Shown in pieces: positions 44,426 to 52,794 of a stretch of 56,946 bases of DNA. The notes under the pieces were generated by a model. The model ran no database searches, was not told where the DNA came from, and saw only the letters and a program-made list of their open reading frames with translations. The translations under genes were made by a program, and so were the position numbers. Location of the stretch: contig JAOAHO010000014.1 of NCBI GenBank assembly GCA_026415195.1, forward strand, positions 1-56,946, given 5' to 3'. Positions within the stretch are counted from its first letter, which is position 1. Every line of letters starts with the position of its first letter. This DNA comes from Bacteroidia bacterium (lineage in GTDB: Bacteria; Bacteroidota; Bacteroidia; B-17B0; Aurantibacillaceae).

Positions 44426-45586
44426 TCAGAGGGTCCCCCTGCGCATTTGTTCACGCTCGATACTTTCAAACAATGCCTTGAAATTTCCTGCCCCAAATCC
44501 TTTGGCCCCCATGCGTTGGATGATTTCAAAGAACAATGTGGGTCTGTCTTGCACCGGTTTGGTAAAAATCTGCAACAGATATCCTTCTTCATCGGCATCC
44601 ACCAGAATGGAAAGTTCCTCCAGTACTTTCAGGTCTTCCTTCATTTTTTTCATATGTTCACCCAGGCGCTTGGGAACGTCTTCATAATAAGCCTTAGGAG
44701 GTGGTGGCAAAAATTCAACCCCACGAGCTTTTAACTGACGCACGGTTTCGATGATGTCATCAGTAGCCACGGCTATGTGCTGGCAACCGGGCCCCTCATA
44801 GAAATCCAGATATTCTTCTATTTGTGATTTCTTTTTTCCGTGCGCGGGCTCATTGATGGGAAATTTAATACGACCATTCCCGTTCGCCATTACCTTACTC
44901 ATCAGAGCCGAATATTCGGTATGAATTTGTTTGTCGTCGAAGGAAAGAAAATTCACAAATCCCATCACTTGTTCATACCATTTTACCCAAATATTCATTT
45001 CCCCCCAACCCACATTTCCCACCATGTGATCAATGTATTTCAGACCTATGGGAGAAGGATTATAATCGGATTTCCATTCTACATAACCGGGAAGGAAAAC
45101 GCCTTTGTAGTTTTTTCTCTCTACAAAAATATGAACGGTGTCTCCGTATGTATGTATTCCGGAACGCACAACTTCACCGAATTCATCTTTTTCCACCACA
45201 GGTTCCAGGTAGGGTTTGGCACCGCGTTTGGTGGTTTCGGCAAAAGCACTGCGTGCATCTTCCACCCAAAGGGCAATCACTTTCACCCCATCGCCATGCT
45301 TACGGAGGTGATCGTTAATGGGATTCCGGCTGTTCAATGGAGTGGTAAGTACCAATCGGATTTTGCCTTGTTGCAACACATACGAAACCTCTTCTCGTGA
45401 TCCGGTTTCAAGTCCTTTGTATGCAAGCGATTGAAAACCAAATGCGGTTTTGTAGTAATGCGCCGACTGCTTGGCATTGCCCACATACAACTCCACATAA
45501 TCGGTTCCCAATAAGGGAAGAAAATCCTGGGCGCCTTCAAATATTTTTTCAAGCCCATATTCCACGCTTTTTATTTCTTGTGCCAT
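44426..45586 (-). CDS. hpd: 4-hydroxyphenylpyruvate dioxygenase
   Basis: A 386-residue Fe(II) enzyme that turns 4-hydroxyphenylpyruvate into homogentisate in tyrosine breakdown. Two vicinal-oxygen-chelate domains; iron ligands are His in IDHMVGN (about 185), His in GCQHIAV and Glu in LFFEIIQR (about 347). The C-terminal GFGAGNFKALFESIEREQ is the gating helix. The ATG at 45586 (MAQEIKSVEY) is used; the longer frame is implausible. Follows hmgA by 13 bp in one operon. Confidence 0.96.
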   Translation of the reverse strand: MAQEIKSVEYGLEKIFEGAQDFLPLLGTDYVELYVGNAKQSAHYYKTAFGFQSLAYKGLETGSREEVSYVLQQGKIRLVLTTPLNSRNPINDHLRKHGDGVKVIALWVEDARSAFAETTKRGAKPYLEPVVEKDEFGEVVRSGIHTYGDTVHIFVERKNYKGVFLPGYVEWKSDYNPSPIGLKYIDHMVGNVGWGEMNIWVKWYEQVMGFVNFLSFDDKQIHTEYSALMSKVMANGNGRIKFPINEPAHGKKKSQIEEYLDFYEGPGCQHIAVATDDIIETVRQLKARGVEFLPPPPKAYYEDVPKRLGEHMKKMKEDLKVLEELSILVDADEEGYLLQIFTKPVQDRPTLFFEIIQRMGAKGFGAGNFKALFESIEREQMRRGTL

Positions 45587-45599
45587 ATTTTTTAATTTT

Positions 45600-46760
45600 T
45601 TAGTTTTCAAGCCAGTTTTTGTAATATATGCCATCATCAAGCTTCATGGCCTCTTCGGTAACCATCAAAGGGCGAAATGTATCTATCATCACAGCCAACT
45701 CCGGTGTTTCTTTTTGCCCGATGCTGCGTTCCATGGCTCCGGGAGCAGGGCCGTGCGGAACTCCTTTGGGATGGAGGGTAATGTGGCCGGGTTGGATGTT
45801 GTTACGGCTCATAAAATCCCCGTCCACATAATAGAGCACTTCATCACTGTCGATGTTGCTGTGATTATATGGGGCAGGTATGGCCTGTGGGTGATAATCA
45901 TAAAGCCGCGGACAGAACGAACACACCACCAGTGCAGATGTTTCGTAGGTTTGGTGGATGGGCGGAGGCATGTGTATACGTCCCGTGATGGGCTCGAAAT
46001 CGTGAATGGAGAATCCCCAGGGATAATTATAGCCATCCCATCCTACCACGTCAAACGGATGCGTTCCATAAACCAAAGTGTGAAGCATGCCCTCTTTGCG
46101 AATCTTGATGATGAAATCGCCTTTTTCATCGTGGGTCTCGAGTTCGTTGGGTAATTTGAAATCGCGTTCGCAAAAAGGAGAGTGTTCCAAAAGTTGCCCC
46201 GAAGAATTCTTATATCTTTTAGGAGTATATATGGGATGGTAACTTTCAAGAACTAAGAATCGATTGTCCGAACCGTCAAAATCCAGTTGATAAATGATGC
46301 CGCGAGGAATAAGCAAATAATCGCCCGGAACAAATGCAATGTTGCCCATCATGGTGCGGAGTTTTCCGCTGCCTTTATGCACAAAAATCAGTTCATCGGC
46401 ATCGGCATTTTTATAAAAGTAATCACGAAAGCCCCTGGTGGGTGCCGCCAGTGATATTTTACAATCCTGGTTACACAACACTACCTTGCGGGCCTTAAGA
46501 TAATCTTCTTCAGGTTGAACGGAAAAGCCCTTTAACAGCATGGGGCGTATATTCTTGGCTATCGCTATTTTGGGACTGTCGTCTACCGACGAAACGATTT
46601 CTTTAATTTGTGTGGGACGGTGTATGTGATAAAGCAAAGACTGAATACCCGAGAATCCTTCCGTTCCGAATAATTGTTCATATTGATGCTTTCCGTTTTC
46701 CGACTTGAACACCACATGGCGTTTGCGAGGTATCTTTCCGAGTTTATGGTAAATTGGCAT
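45600..46760 (-). CDS. hmgA: Homogentisate 1,2-dioxygenase
   Basis: A 386-residue ring-cleaving Fe(II) enzyme that opens homogentisate to maleylacetoacetate. Shorter than the proteobacterial enzyme (about 430) but with its core blocks: DELIFVHKGSGKLRTMMGN, GDYLLIPRGIIYQLDF, HPKGVPHGPAPGAMERSIG and VMIDTFRPL. The short form is usual in Bacteroidota. Its upstream partner 3 bp away is trhO. No maleylacetoacetate isomerase or fumarylacetoacetase is in the window. Confidence 0.94.
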   Translation of the reverse strand: MPIYHKLGKIPRKRHVVFKSENGKHQYEQLFGTEGFSGIQSLLYHIHRPTQIKEIVSSVDDSPKIAIAKNIRPMLLKGFSVQPEEDYLKARKVVLCNQDCKISLAAPTRGFRDYFYKNADADELIFVHKGSGKLRTMMGNIAFVPGDYLLIPRGIIYQLDFDGSDNRFLVLESYHPIYTPKRYKNSSGQLLEHSPFCERDFKLPNELETHDEKGDFIIKIRKEGMLHTLVYGTHPFDVVGWDGYNYPWGFSIHDFEPITGRIHMPPPIHQTYETSALVVCSFCPRLYDYHPQAIPAPYNHSNIDSDEVLYYVDGDFMSRNNIQPGHITLHPKGVPHGPAPGAMERSIGQKETPELAVMIDTFRPLMVTEEAMKLDDGIYYKNWLEN

Positions 46761-46763
46761 AGG

Positions 46764-47816
46764 TTATGGTAATTGGTTTTCGAATCGTTTTAATAAGTAG
46801 TTTTTTTTGGATTTATTGAATACCTGATGAGGGTTTGAGGTAATTTTTCCTTTACGCAAAGCTTTTTGTACTTCGGGAGGCAACAAGCTCACCTCTCTGC
46901 ACTTATCGGAACAACAACCGTTCATTTTCCCTTCACACTCCTCACATTGTATAAAAAGCAAGTGGCAAGCATCGTTTTTACAATTCACATGACGGTCACA
47001 AGGCTTTCCGCACTGATGGCAATTGGCAATAATATCAGGCGTTATTCGTTCGCCCATACGTTCATCGAAAACAAAATTCAGCCCGATAAATTTGCTTTTC
47101 AGGTTTTTTTCCCTGACTTCCCTGGCATACTGAATAATACCGCCCTGCAAATGATAGACCTTCTTAAATCCTTTGTATTTCAAGTAGGCACTGGCTTTTT
47201 CACAACGAATGCCACCGGTACAATACATTAAAACTGGTTTATCTTTATGTTCGGCTAACATTTCAGCTACTATCGGAATTTCTTCCCTGAAGGTATCGGC
47301 ATCGGGCAAAATGGCGCCTTCGAAGTGTCCCACTTCACTTTCATAGTGGTTGCGCATGTCCACCACAATGGCATCGGGCAGTTCCATCATCCGATTGAAC
47401 TCTTCGGCATTCAGATATTGCCCCGTGTCCCAGGGTTTGAAATCGGGATCATCAATTCCATCGGCCACGATTTTTTTTCTGACTTTAACGACCAGCTTTA
47501 GGAAAGAATATTTTTTTTCTTCAACCGCAAATTTAAACGGAATGCCGATGAATTCCGGGTAAGAATAAAGGTGATGTTTGAAATTTTCAAAATTATGTTC
47601 GGGAACACTCATCTGGGCATTGATCCCCTCATGGGCCAGATAAATTCTTCCTTTGCACCGCAATTGATCCCAAAAAAGGTAGAGTTCATCACGTAGTCTT
47701 TTGGGATCTTTAATTTCCACATAACGATAAAAGGAAATGGTAATTCTTTTGAAGTTTTCGGCTTCAAGCTCCTTTAGCAATTCCGTTTTATTTTTTTTAT
47801 TGGCCAGGATTGCCAT
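46764..47816 (-). CDS. trhO: tRNA uridine-34 hydroxylase TrhO (rhodanese-fold)
   Basis: A 350-residue oxygen-dependent hydroxylase making ho5U at position 34 of tRNA. An N-terminal acylphosphatase-like domain is followed by a rhodanese domain with active loop YCTGGIRCEKAS and a Cys-rich C-terminal domain (CHQCGKPCDRH, CEECEGKMNGCCSDKC). Length equals that of the E. coli enzyme. It heads an operon with hmgA and hpd, the other two products also using O2. Promoter element at 47867. Confidence 0.93.
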   Translation of the reverse strand: MAILANKKNKTELLKELEAENFKRITISFYRYVEIKDPKRLRDELYLFWDQLRCKGRIYLAHEGINAQMSVPEHNFENFKHHLYSYPEFIGIPFKFAVEEKKYSFLKLVVKVRKKIVADGIDDPDFKPWDTGQYLNAEEFNRMMELPDAIVVDMRNHYESEVGHFEGAILPDADTFREEIPIVAEMLAEHKDKPVLMYCTGGIRCEKASAYLKYKGFKKVYHLQGGIIQYAREVREKNLKSKFIGLNFVFDERMGERITPDIIANCHQCGKPCDRHVNCKNDACHLLFIQCEECEGKMNGCCSDKCREVSLLPPEVQKALRKGKITSNPHQVFNKSKKNYLLKRFENQLP

Positions 47817-47858
47817 ATATGAACATTACCTTTCTTTGTAAAGATAAAACAAAATACT

Positions 47859-47866
47859 TAGGTTTG
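47859..47866 (+). promoter_or_regulatory. -7 element (TAGGTTTG) with -33 TTTG for the threonine dehydrogenase gene
   Basis: Exact TAnnTTTG match, with TTTG at 47835-47838 and a 20-base spacer, the best complete promoter seen in the window. It directly abuts the minus-strand element at 47867-47874. Confidence 0.55.
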
Positions 47867-47874
47867 CAAAGTTA
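47867..47874 (-). promoter_or_regulatory. -7 element (TAACTTTG, minus strand) for trhO-hmgA-hpd
   Basis: Exact TAnnTTTG match on the minus strand, back to back with the rightward element so that the 16 bases read TAGGTTTG-CAAAGTTA. No clear -33 on this side. The leader to the trhO start is about 50 bases. Confidence 0.5.
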
Positions 47875-47912
47875 ATGGTTTGGTGTATTTTAAATTATGA
47901 TTTAAATCAGCC

Positions 47913-48851
47913 ATGAATAAAATCCTGATTACGGGGGCATGCGGGCAAATTGGTACTGAACTGGCCGAAAAAGCAAGCGAATTGTTGGGCCATGATAACG
48001 TTGTTATTACCGATATACGAAAACCCGTGAATACAAGGAACCCCTTTGAGGAATTAGATGTGCTGGATAAAAATGCTTGGTTAAGTGTATTGGATAAGTA
48101 CCAACCCGATACGGTTTTTCATTTGGCAGCACTATTGTCGGCAACGGGCGAGAAAAATCCAGAACTGGCATGGAAGTTAAACATGAATAGTTTGTTATAT
48201 GTTCTGGAGTTTGCACGTGAGAAAAAAATCAAGAAGGTATTCTGGCCCAGTTCCATAGCCGTTTTTGGACCCACCACACCGAAATATAACGTTCCACAGC
48301 ACACCATCATGGAACCCACTACGGTCTATGGCATAAGCAAATTAGCCGGGGAACGCTGGTGCGAATGGTATTTTAATAAGTTTGGCGTAGATGTCAGGAG
48401 TTTGAGGTATCCGGGGCTTATCGGGTGGAAATCCGATCCCGGTGGTGGCACTACCGATTATGCGGTACATATATTCTATGAAGCGCTCAAAAACGGAAAA
48501 TACACTTGCTTTTTAAGCGAAGACACCGCTTTACCCATGATGTGCATGGAAGATGCCATCCGGGCAACACTGGAGTTGATGCAGGCGCCGGCTGCAAACA
48601 TTAAAATCCGGAGCAGTTATAATTTGGCCGGTATTTCGTTCAGCCCCAAAGAATTAGCGAATGAAATAAAAAAACACCTTCCCGGATTTATCATTCAATA
48701 TCAGCCTGATTTCAGACAATCCATTGCTGATTCATGGCCTGCTTCAATTGATGACAGCGTGGCCTCAAGCCACTGGGGATGGAAGCACAAATATGACCTC
48801 GAAAAGCTTACAAAAAGAATGATTTCTGAAATTCGTTTAAAAATTAGTTGA
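47913..48851 (+). CDS. tdh: L-threonine 3-dehydrogenase, SDR (epimerase-like) type
   Basis: A 312-residue extended short-chain dehydrogenase. N-terminal GACGQIGTEL binds NAD. WPSSIAVFGPTTPK, YGISKLAGERW (catalytic Tyr/Lys) and RSLRYPGLIGW..PGGGTTDYAV match the short-chain threonine dehydrogenases rather than sugar epimerases. Oxidises threonine to 2-amino-3-ketobutyrate, which a ligase (not in the window) turns into glycine. Monocistronic. Confidence 0.85.
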   Translation: MNKILITGACGQIGTELAEKASELLGHDNVVITDIRKPVNTRNPFEELDVLDKNAWLSVLDKYQPDTVFHLAALLSATGEKNPELAWKLNMNSLLYVLEFAREKKIKKVFWPSSIAVFGPTTPKYNVPQHTIMEPTTVYGISKLAGERWCEWYFNKFGVDVRSLRYPGLIGWKSDPGGGTTDYAVHIFYEALKNGKYTCFLSEDTALPMMCMEDAIRATLELMQAPAANIKIRSSYNLAGISFSPKELANEIKKHLPGFIIQYQPDFRQSIADSWPASIDDSVASSHWGWKHKYDLEKLTKRMISEIRLKIS

Positions 48852-48921
48852 TTTTGTCCCATTTATCAGAAATTTAGTCTAATTTCTGAAACTTTAGCAC
48901 ATGTTATTGCGTAGAATAAAT

Positions 48922-48929
48922 TAAATTTG
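48922..48929 (+). promoter_or_regulatory. -7 element (TAAATTTG) for the first MORN-like gene
   Basis: Exact TAnnTTTG match ending 9 bases before the ATG at 48939. Confidence 0.5.
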
Positions 48930-48938
48930 ACGCTATAA

Positions 48939-49835
48939 ATGATAAGGTATTTACATATTTTAATGTTCCTTGTGTTAATTACGTGGGCTCAACCGCAGAG
49001 TTATGAATTAAATGGTAATGATACCATTAACCTCATTGACGTTAACGGTAAAAAGCAAGGAAAATGGATTATTAGAGGCAAACACAAGCCCGGAACATGC
49101 TATCAACCTGAACAAAAAGTTGAAGAAGGTTTATACAAAGATAACCGCAAAACCGGCTTATGGACTGAATGGTATTGCAATGGAAATTTAAAAAATAAAA
49201 TCACATTTGTCAATGGCCGCCCCGACGGTTATGCCGTCATGTATCATGAAAATGGTAAAATTTCTGAAGAAGGTATTTGGAAAATCAATAAATGGGTAGG
49301 AAATTATAAGTTATACTATCCGAATGGTCAGGTTCAACACGAATTTGTTTATAACCAGGCAGGAAAAAGAGAAGGCCAATCAAGATATTATTATGAGAAC
49401 GGACAATTGGCTGTGGAAGCCAATTTTGTTAACGGCAAGGAAAACGGTGTAGTGAAAGAATATTACGAAAACGGAGATTTAAAAGCTGAAAAAACCTATA
49501 ATGATGGCAATGTGGATGTAGCTTCCATTAAAGAATATCAACCCAAAAAACCAATAGTGAAATCAGAAAATCCTTTGGATAATGCACCAAAAATTACTGT
49601 TTCTCCGGATGAAAGACCTAACGAAGCTCAAACAAATAAAAAATCTGGTCCTATTATATTAAATGGATATCATAAGCTTTATAACAAAAACAAGCAAATT
49701 TCCAAAGATGGCATTTTTAAAGATAACAGATTAATGGAAGGTAAAGCTTATTTTTATGATGAAAACGGTATTTTAATACGTGTGGCAGTTTTTAAGGATG
49801 GTATTTATGTAGGAGATACCCAGGTAGAAAATTAG
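48939..49835 (+). CDS. Exported MORN-repeat protein, first of two paralogues
   Basis: A 298-residue protein with a signal peptide (LVLITWAQPQ). The body consists of YwqK/MORN-type repeats (KVEEGLYKDNRKTGLWTEWYCNG, YHENGKISEEG, YYENGQLAVEANFVNGKENG), which form beta hairpins. Function unknown; such proteins occur often near T9SS or lipoprotein genes in this phylum. The next gene is a close paralogue with the same architecture, a tandem duplication. Confidence 0.8.
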   Translation: MIRYLHILMFLVLITWAQPQSYELNGNDTINLIDVNGKKQGKWIIRGKHKPGTCYQPEQKVEEGLYKDNRKTGLWTEWYCNGNLKNKITFVNGRPDGYAVMYHENGKISEEGIWKINKWVGNYKLYYPNGQVQHEFVYNQAGKREGQSRYYYENGQLAVEANFVNGKENGVVKEYYENGDLKAEKTYNDGNVDVASIKEYQPKKPIVKSENPLDNAPKITVSPDERPNEAQTNKKSGPIILNGYHKLYNKNKQISKDGIFKDNRLMEGKAYFYDENGILIRVAVFKDGIYVGDTQVEN

Positions 49836-49888
49836 ACTAAACACATATTTATTTAGATAAACTGTTAGTAACTTCTTATAATTTTATT

Positions 49889-49896
49889 TAATTTTG
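49889..49896 (+). promoter_or_regulatory. -7 element (TAATTTTG) for the second MORN-like gene
   Basis: Exact TAnnTTTG match ending 9 bases before the ATG at 49906. Each MORN-like gene thus has its own promoter with the same spacing to its start. Confidence 0.5.
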
Positions 49897-49905
49897 TTTT
49901 ATAAT

Positions 49906-50826
49906 ATGAATATTTTTAGTTATAAAAAATTTTCGATTATGTTATTACTCATCCCGATTCATATTCTTCTGTTTGCTCAAACTTATGAATTAAACCCTTC
50001 CAATCCAAAAGATACCATTAATTATATTGATGTTGCCGGAAAAAAACAAGGAAAATGGATAATTTACGGTAAGCATAAACCAGAAATCCCATGCTACAAA
50101 CCCAATCAGAAAATTGAAGAAGGAAAATACCAGGACAACCGTAAAACTGGTGTGTGGGTGGATTACTATTGTAACTCCAATAAAAAAAGTGAGATAACTT
50201 ACGTTAACGGTAGGCCAAACGGTTATGCCGTTATGTATTATGAAAACGGTAATAAGAAAGAAGAAGGCCAGTGGGTGAACAATCGATGGGTTGGTGATTA
50301 CAAGCTTTATTACGAAAACGGACAAATTCAACATGATTTTAAGTTCAATGCGGGCGGCAAAAGAGAAGGAAACCAGATATACAAATATGAAAACGGTCAA
50401 ACAGCCATAGAAGGTAATTTTTCAAACGGCAAAGAGTCTGGGACGTTTAAGGAATATTATGAAAACGGCAATTTAAAAGCCATAAAAAATTTCAACAACG
50501 GGGATGTCGATGTTGCTTCCATTCAATTTTTCGAAGATAAAAATCAGACGACAAAGCAGGAATCTGCAGTCAAAAATAATCTTTCAAAGTCAATAACAGA
50601 AGTTAAGAACGAAGAATTAACGGTTTCCGGCGCAAATAAGCCGATGGTTCTCAATGGTAAGCACATTCTGTATAATAAAAACCGACAGGTTTCCAAAGAC
50701 GGTATTTTTAAAGACAATCGCCTGATGGAAGGCAAAGCCTATATCTACGACGATAACGGTATATTAATCCGTATTGCTATTTTCAAAAATGGCATTTATG
50801 TGGGAGATGCCCCAATAGAAAAATAA
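49906..50826 (+). CDS. Exported MORN-repeat protein, second paralogue
   Basis: A 306-residue protein with a signal peptide (IHILLFAQ). Same repeat order and same C-terminal block (MEGKAYIYDDNGILIRIAIFKNGIYVGD) as its upstream neighbour, with the most divergence in the linker before that block. The ATG at 49906 was chosen over an upstream TTG because of the promoter at 49889. Converges on the ThiE-like gene with an 8-bp gap. Confidence 0.8.
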   Translation: MNIFSYKKFSIMLLLIPIHILLFAQTYELNPSNPKDTINYIDVAGKKQGKWIIYGKHKPEIPCYKPNQKIEEGKYQDNRKTGVWVDYYCNSNKKSEITYVNGRPNGYAVMYYENGNKKEEGQWVNNRWVGDYKLYYENGQIQHDFKFNAGGKREGNQIYKYENGQTAIEGNFSNGKESGTFKEYYENGNLKAIKNFNNGDVDVASIQFFEDKNQTTKQESAVKNNLSKSITEVKNEELTVSGANKPMVLNGKHILYNKNRQVSKDGIFKDNRLMEGKAYIYDDNGILIRIAIFKNGIYVGDAPIEK

Positions 50827-50834
50827 ATTTTTTT

Positions 50835-51470
50835 CTATTTAATTTCTATACCCGCGTTCTGAAATTCTTTCATTATAATTTTTAATCGTTCTATGGGATT
50901 TTGATGATTCCAAACCCATGACTGAAAAGCTATGCCATAAAAACCTAATTCTTTGCATTTTTGAATTACCGAAGGGGTACATCCACCCCGAGCTACCCAT
51001 CGTAAATCACTTCTTGATTTAATTAAAGCGCTGATATTTTCACGTGAATATTCATTCATGAATTCTCCGGTGATGTTATTAAATAAATTACCTATAAAAA
51101 CATAATTAAAATTATCTGATTGTATCTCATAAGCCCTCTTTAATGAATAAACACTCGATGATTTCGAAAGTGAATGAAATTTCAATTTCAAACGAAATTG
51201 AAGCCAGCGGTACTTCCATTTTCTTTCCAAATGTTCTTTAGAAAGATGAATGCCTTTCAGTGTATATTTGGCAGCTAAAATATGATGATAATGCAATACC
51301 ATGCGGTTGTGAAAATGCTTCGGGATTTTTTTTATGAACAGATCGGTTTCGTGTGTCCTCCACCTGTGCTTTCTCAGATGCAACGTAGGAAGTCCCTCTT
51401 CGAACATTCGGGTGATTATTTCAGCTTCATCATCGACTGATTTTGAACCGGTAATTAAAATTAATTTCAT
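50835..51470 (-). CDS. Thiamine phosphate synthase/TenI-like protein
   Basis: A 211-residue TIM-barrel-like protein of the ThiE/TenI family: LPTLHLRKHRWRTHE, MVLHYHHILAAKYTLKGIHLSKEH and YVFIGNLFNNITGEF follow the family layout. Several residues typical of active ThiE (for example the G-P-x-[FI]-x-T-x-TK stretch) are replaced, so TenI-like or other activity is likely. Shares a 4-base overlap with the GGGPS-like gene upstream. Confidence 0.65.
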   Translation of the reverse strand: MKLILITGSKSVDDEAEIITRMFEEGLPTLHLRKHRWRTHETDLFIKKIPKHFHNRMVLHYHHILAAKYTLKGIHLSKEHLERKWKYRWLQFRLKLKFHSLSKSSSVYSLKRAYEIQSDNFNYVFIGNLFNNITGEFMNEYSRENISALIKSRSDLRWVARGGCTPSVIQKCKELGFYGIAFQSWVWNHQNPIERLKIIMKEFQNAGIEIK

Positions 51471-52183
51471 GAATACACCTTTAAAAATTGTTTTATCAAT
51501 ATCGGGGCCTTTTCCAGTGCATTTCCCACCACCACAACCGATGCGCCAAATTTAAAATATTTTTTTATTTCTTCCACCTTTCTGATTCCGCCCCCCACAA
51601 TTATCGGTATATCGATGTTTTTCTTCAATTCTTTCAAAAGGGCATAGGGAATTTTTTTTTTTGCACCACTACCGGCTTCCAGGTACACCGCCCTGAACCC
51701 GAATAGTTCGGCAGCCACAGCCAATGAAATAATTTTTTTCTTTTGACTATAAGGGATCGGTGTTGATCCCGAGGTTCGCACAACTTCCGTCACTTCATTC
51801 CCCACCAAAATATATGCCGTTGATAACGTATTTAATTTCATTCTTTTTACTGCCAAAGCGGCTTTGCTTTGTTCCTCTAATATGTATCTAATATTCTTAC
51901 TCGAAAACAAACTGGTGAATAATATCCCGTCTGCCCGACAAACATCCTTTGCCCCCGACGGAAAAATTACCACAGGTAGCGGGGTTTTTTTTCGAATATC
52001 AAGAATCACGTCTTTGAGCGATGTGTTTCTTTTTTTTTTACTTCCCCCCGCCAAAATCATTCCAACATTATATTCTTTTGCCTTTTTTACAAGGTCAGGA
52101 TTATACTTGTCAGGATCAATTAAAATCCAGATTTTTTTATCCAGAAATTTATCCCATTCTTTAATCCTGCTGCTGGATGGCAT
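51467..52183 (-). CDS. Geranylgeranylglyceryl/heptaprenylglyceryl phosphate synthase-like protein
   Basis: A 238-residue (beta/alpha)8 prenyltransferase. WILIDPDKYNP, YILVGNEVTEVV, YLEAGSGAKKKIPY and PIIVGGGIRKVEEIK match the family that joins a polyprenyl diphosphate to glycerol-1-phosphate, the first committed step of archaeal-type ether lipids and found in some Bacteroidota. Start at 52183 ([10 protein letters not shown]) because the longer frame adds no conserved sequence; it overlaps the PPTase gene by 23 bases. Its natural product in Bacteroidota is unclear. Confidence 0.88.
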   Translation of the reverse strand: MPSSSRIKEWDKFLDKKIWILIDPDKYNPDLVKKAKEYNVGMILAGGSKKKRNTSLKDVILDIRKKTPLPVVIFPSGAKDVCRADGILFTSLFSSKNIRYILEEQSKAALAVKRMKLNTLSTAYILVGNEVTEVVRTSGSTPIPYSQKKKIISLAVAAELFGFRAVYLEAGSGAKKKIPYALLKELKKNIDIPIIVGGGIRKVEEIKKYFKFGASVVVVGNALEKAPILIKQFLKVYS

Positions 52184-52742
52184 AAGCAATGATATGATTC
52201 CCCTCTTCAATCCAACGTACGTCAAACATGCCCTTGCATTCCGACCACGTCGATTGAACCAATAATTCTTTTTTTACAAAATCAAAATTTTTAATATGAA
52301 GATGTTTTTGGAAAGAAATACTTCTAAATCCGATGCATTTCAGTACCGACTCTTTTGCACACCAGGCAACCGTCAGGGCTAGTTTGTCGCTACGGTAATC
52401 CGGCATCTCATTCTCAGAAAGGAATTTTCCTTGAAGGCGCAATATTCTGTCCTGAACCTCTTCGATGTCTACACCCACCGCATGGTTTTCCGAATACAGG
52501 ACTACCAGCCATTGGGTATTATGAGAAACGGAGATATTCCCGGAATGCCCTACCAACAAAGGTTTTCCATATTGATTGTGATTAATTTCCGTATGCGTAC
52601 CGAAAATATGATAAATGAGGTTTTTTAGGGACTTCTTCTCTACAAATCTTTTTTCTTTTACCGGAGAAAATTGCCTTGCTTCGCGCAAATTCATGCGATA
52701 TATTTTTAATCCATCCCCTATATTGATGCTTTCAGGCAACAA
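52161..52742 (-). CDS. 4'-phosphopantetheinyl transferase (Sfp type)
   Basis: A 193-residue enzyme that moves the phosphopantetheine arm of CoA onto acyl- or peptidyl-carrier proteins. [14 protein letters not shown] (Mg-binding Asp), KFLSENEM and the [12 protein letters not shown] motif are the Sfp signatures. The start is TTG at 52742, preferred over Met17 because the first residues [16 protein letters not shown] fit the family N-terminus. Divergent from ahcY. No polyketide or peptide synthetase lies in the window. Confidence 0.85.
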   Translation of the reverse strand: MLPESINIGDGLKIYRMNLREARQFSPVKEKRFVEKKSLKNLIYHIFGTHTEINHNQYGKPLLVGHSGNISVSHNTQWLVVLYSENHAVGVDIEEVQDRILRLQGKFLSENEMPDYRSDKLALTVAWCAKESVLKCIGFRSISFQKHLHIKNFDFVKKELLVQSTWSECKGMFDVRWIEEGNHIIAYAIQQQD

Positions 52743-52768
52743 ATGGACAGTATTACAAACTTATGGAT

Positions 52769-52776
52769 TATCTTTG
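52769..52776 (+). promoter_or_regulatory. -7 element (TATCTTTG) for ahcY
   Basis: Exact TAnnTTTG match ending 18 bases before the ATG at 52795. It excludes a longer in-frame start upstream at 52615. Confidence 0.55.
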
Positions 52777-52794
52777 CATAAAATTACATCTTTT

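Noticed and set aside
45714-46154. Long plus-strand open frame opposite hmgA
   Set aside because: It lies wholly inside a gene with clear family motifs on the other strand and its translation shows no recognisable domain; it is a shadow frame. The same holds for 44840-45400 opposite hpd and 1914-2375 opposite the transketolase gene.
48939-50826. Repeated blocks in the MORN-like genes as a CRISPR-like array
   Set aside because: The repeats are coding, of unequal length and diverged, and correspond to protein repeats in two paralogous genes.
52615-52794. Longer N-terminus for ahcY beginning at 52615
   Set aside because: The extra 60 codons contain the promoter -7 element at 52769 and read through the divergent PPTase start; the canonical AhcY N-terminus begins at 52795.
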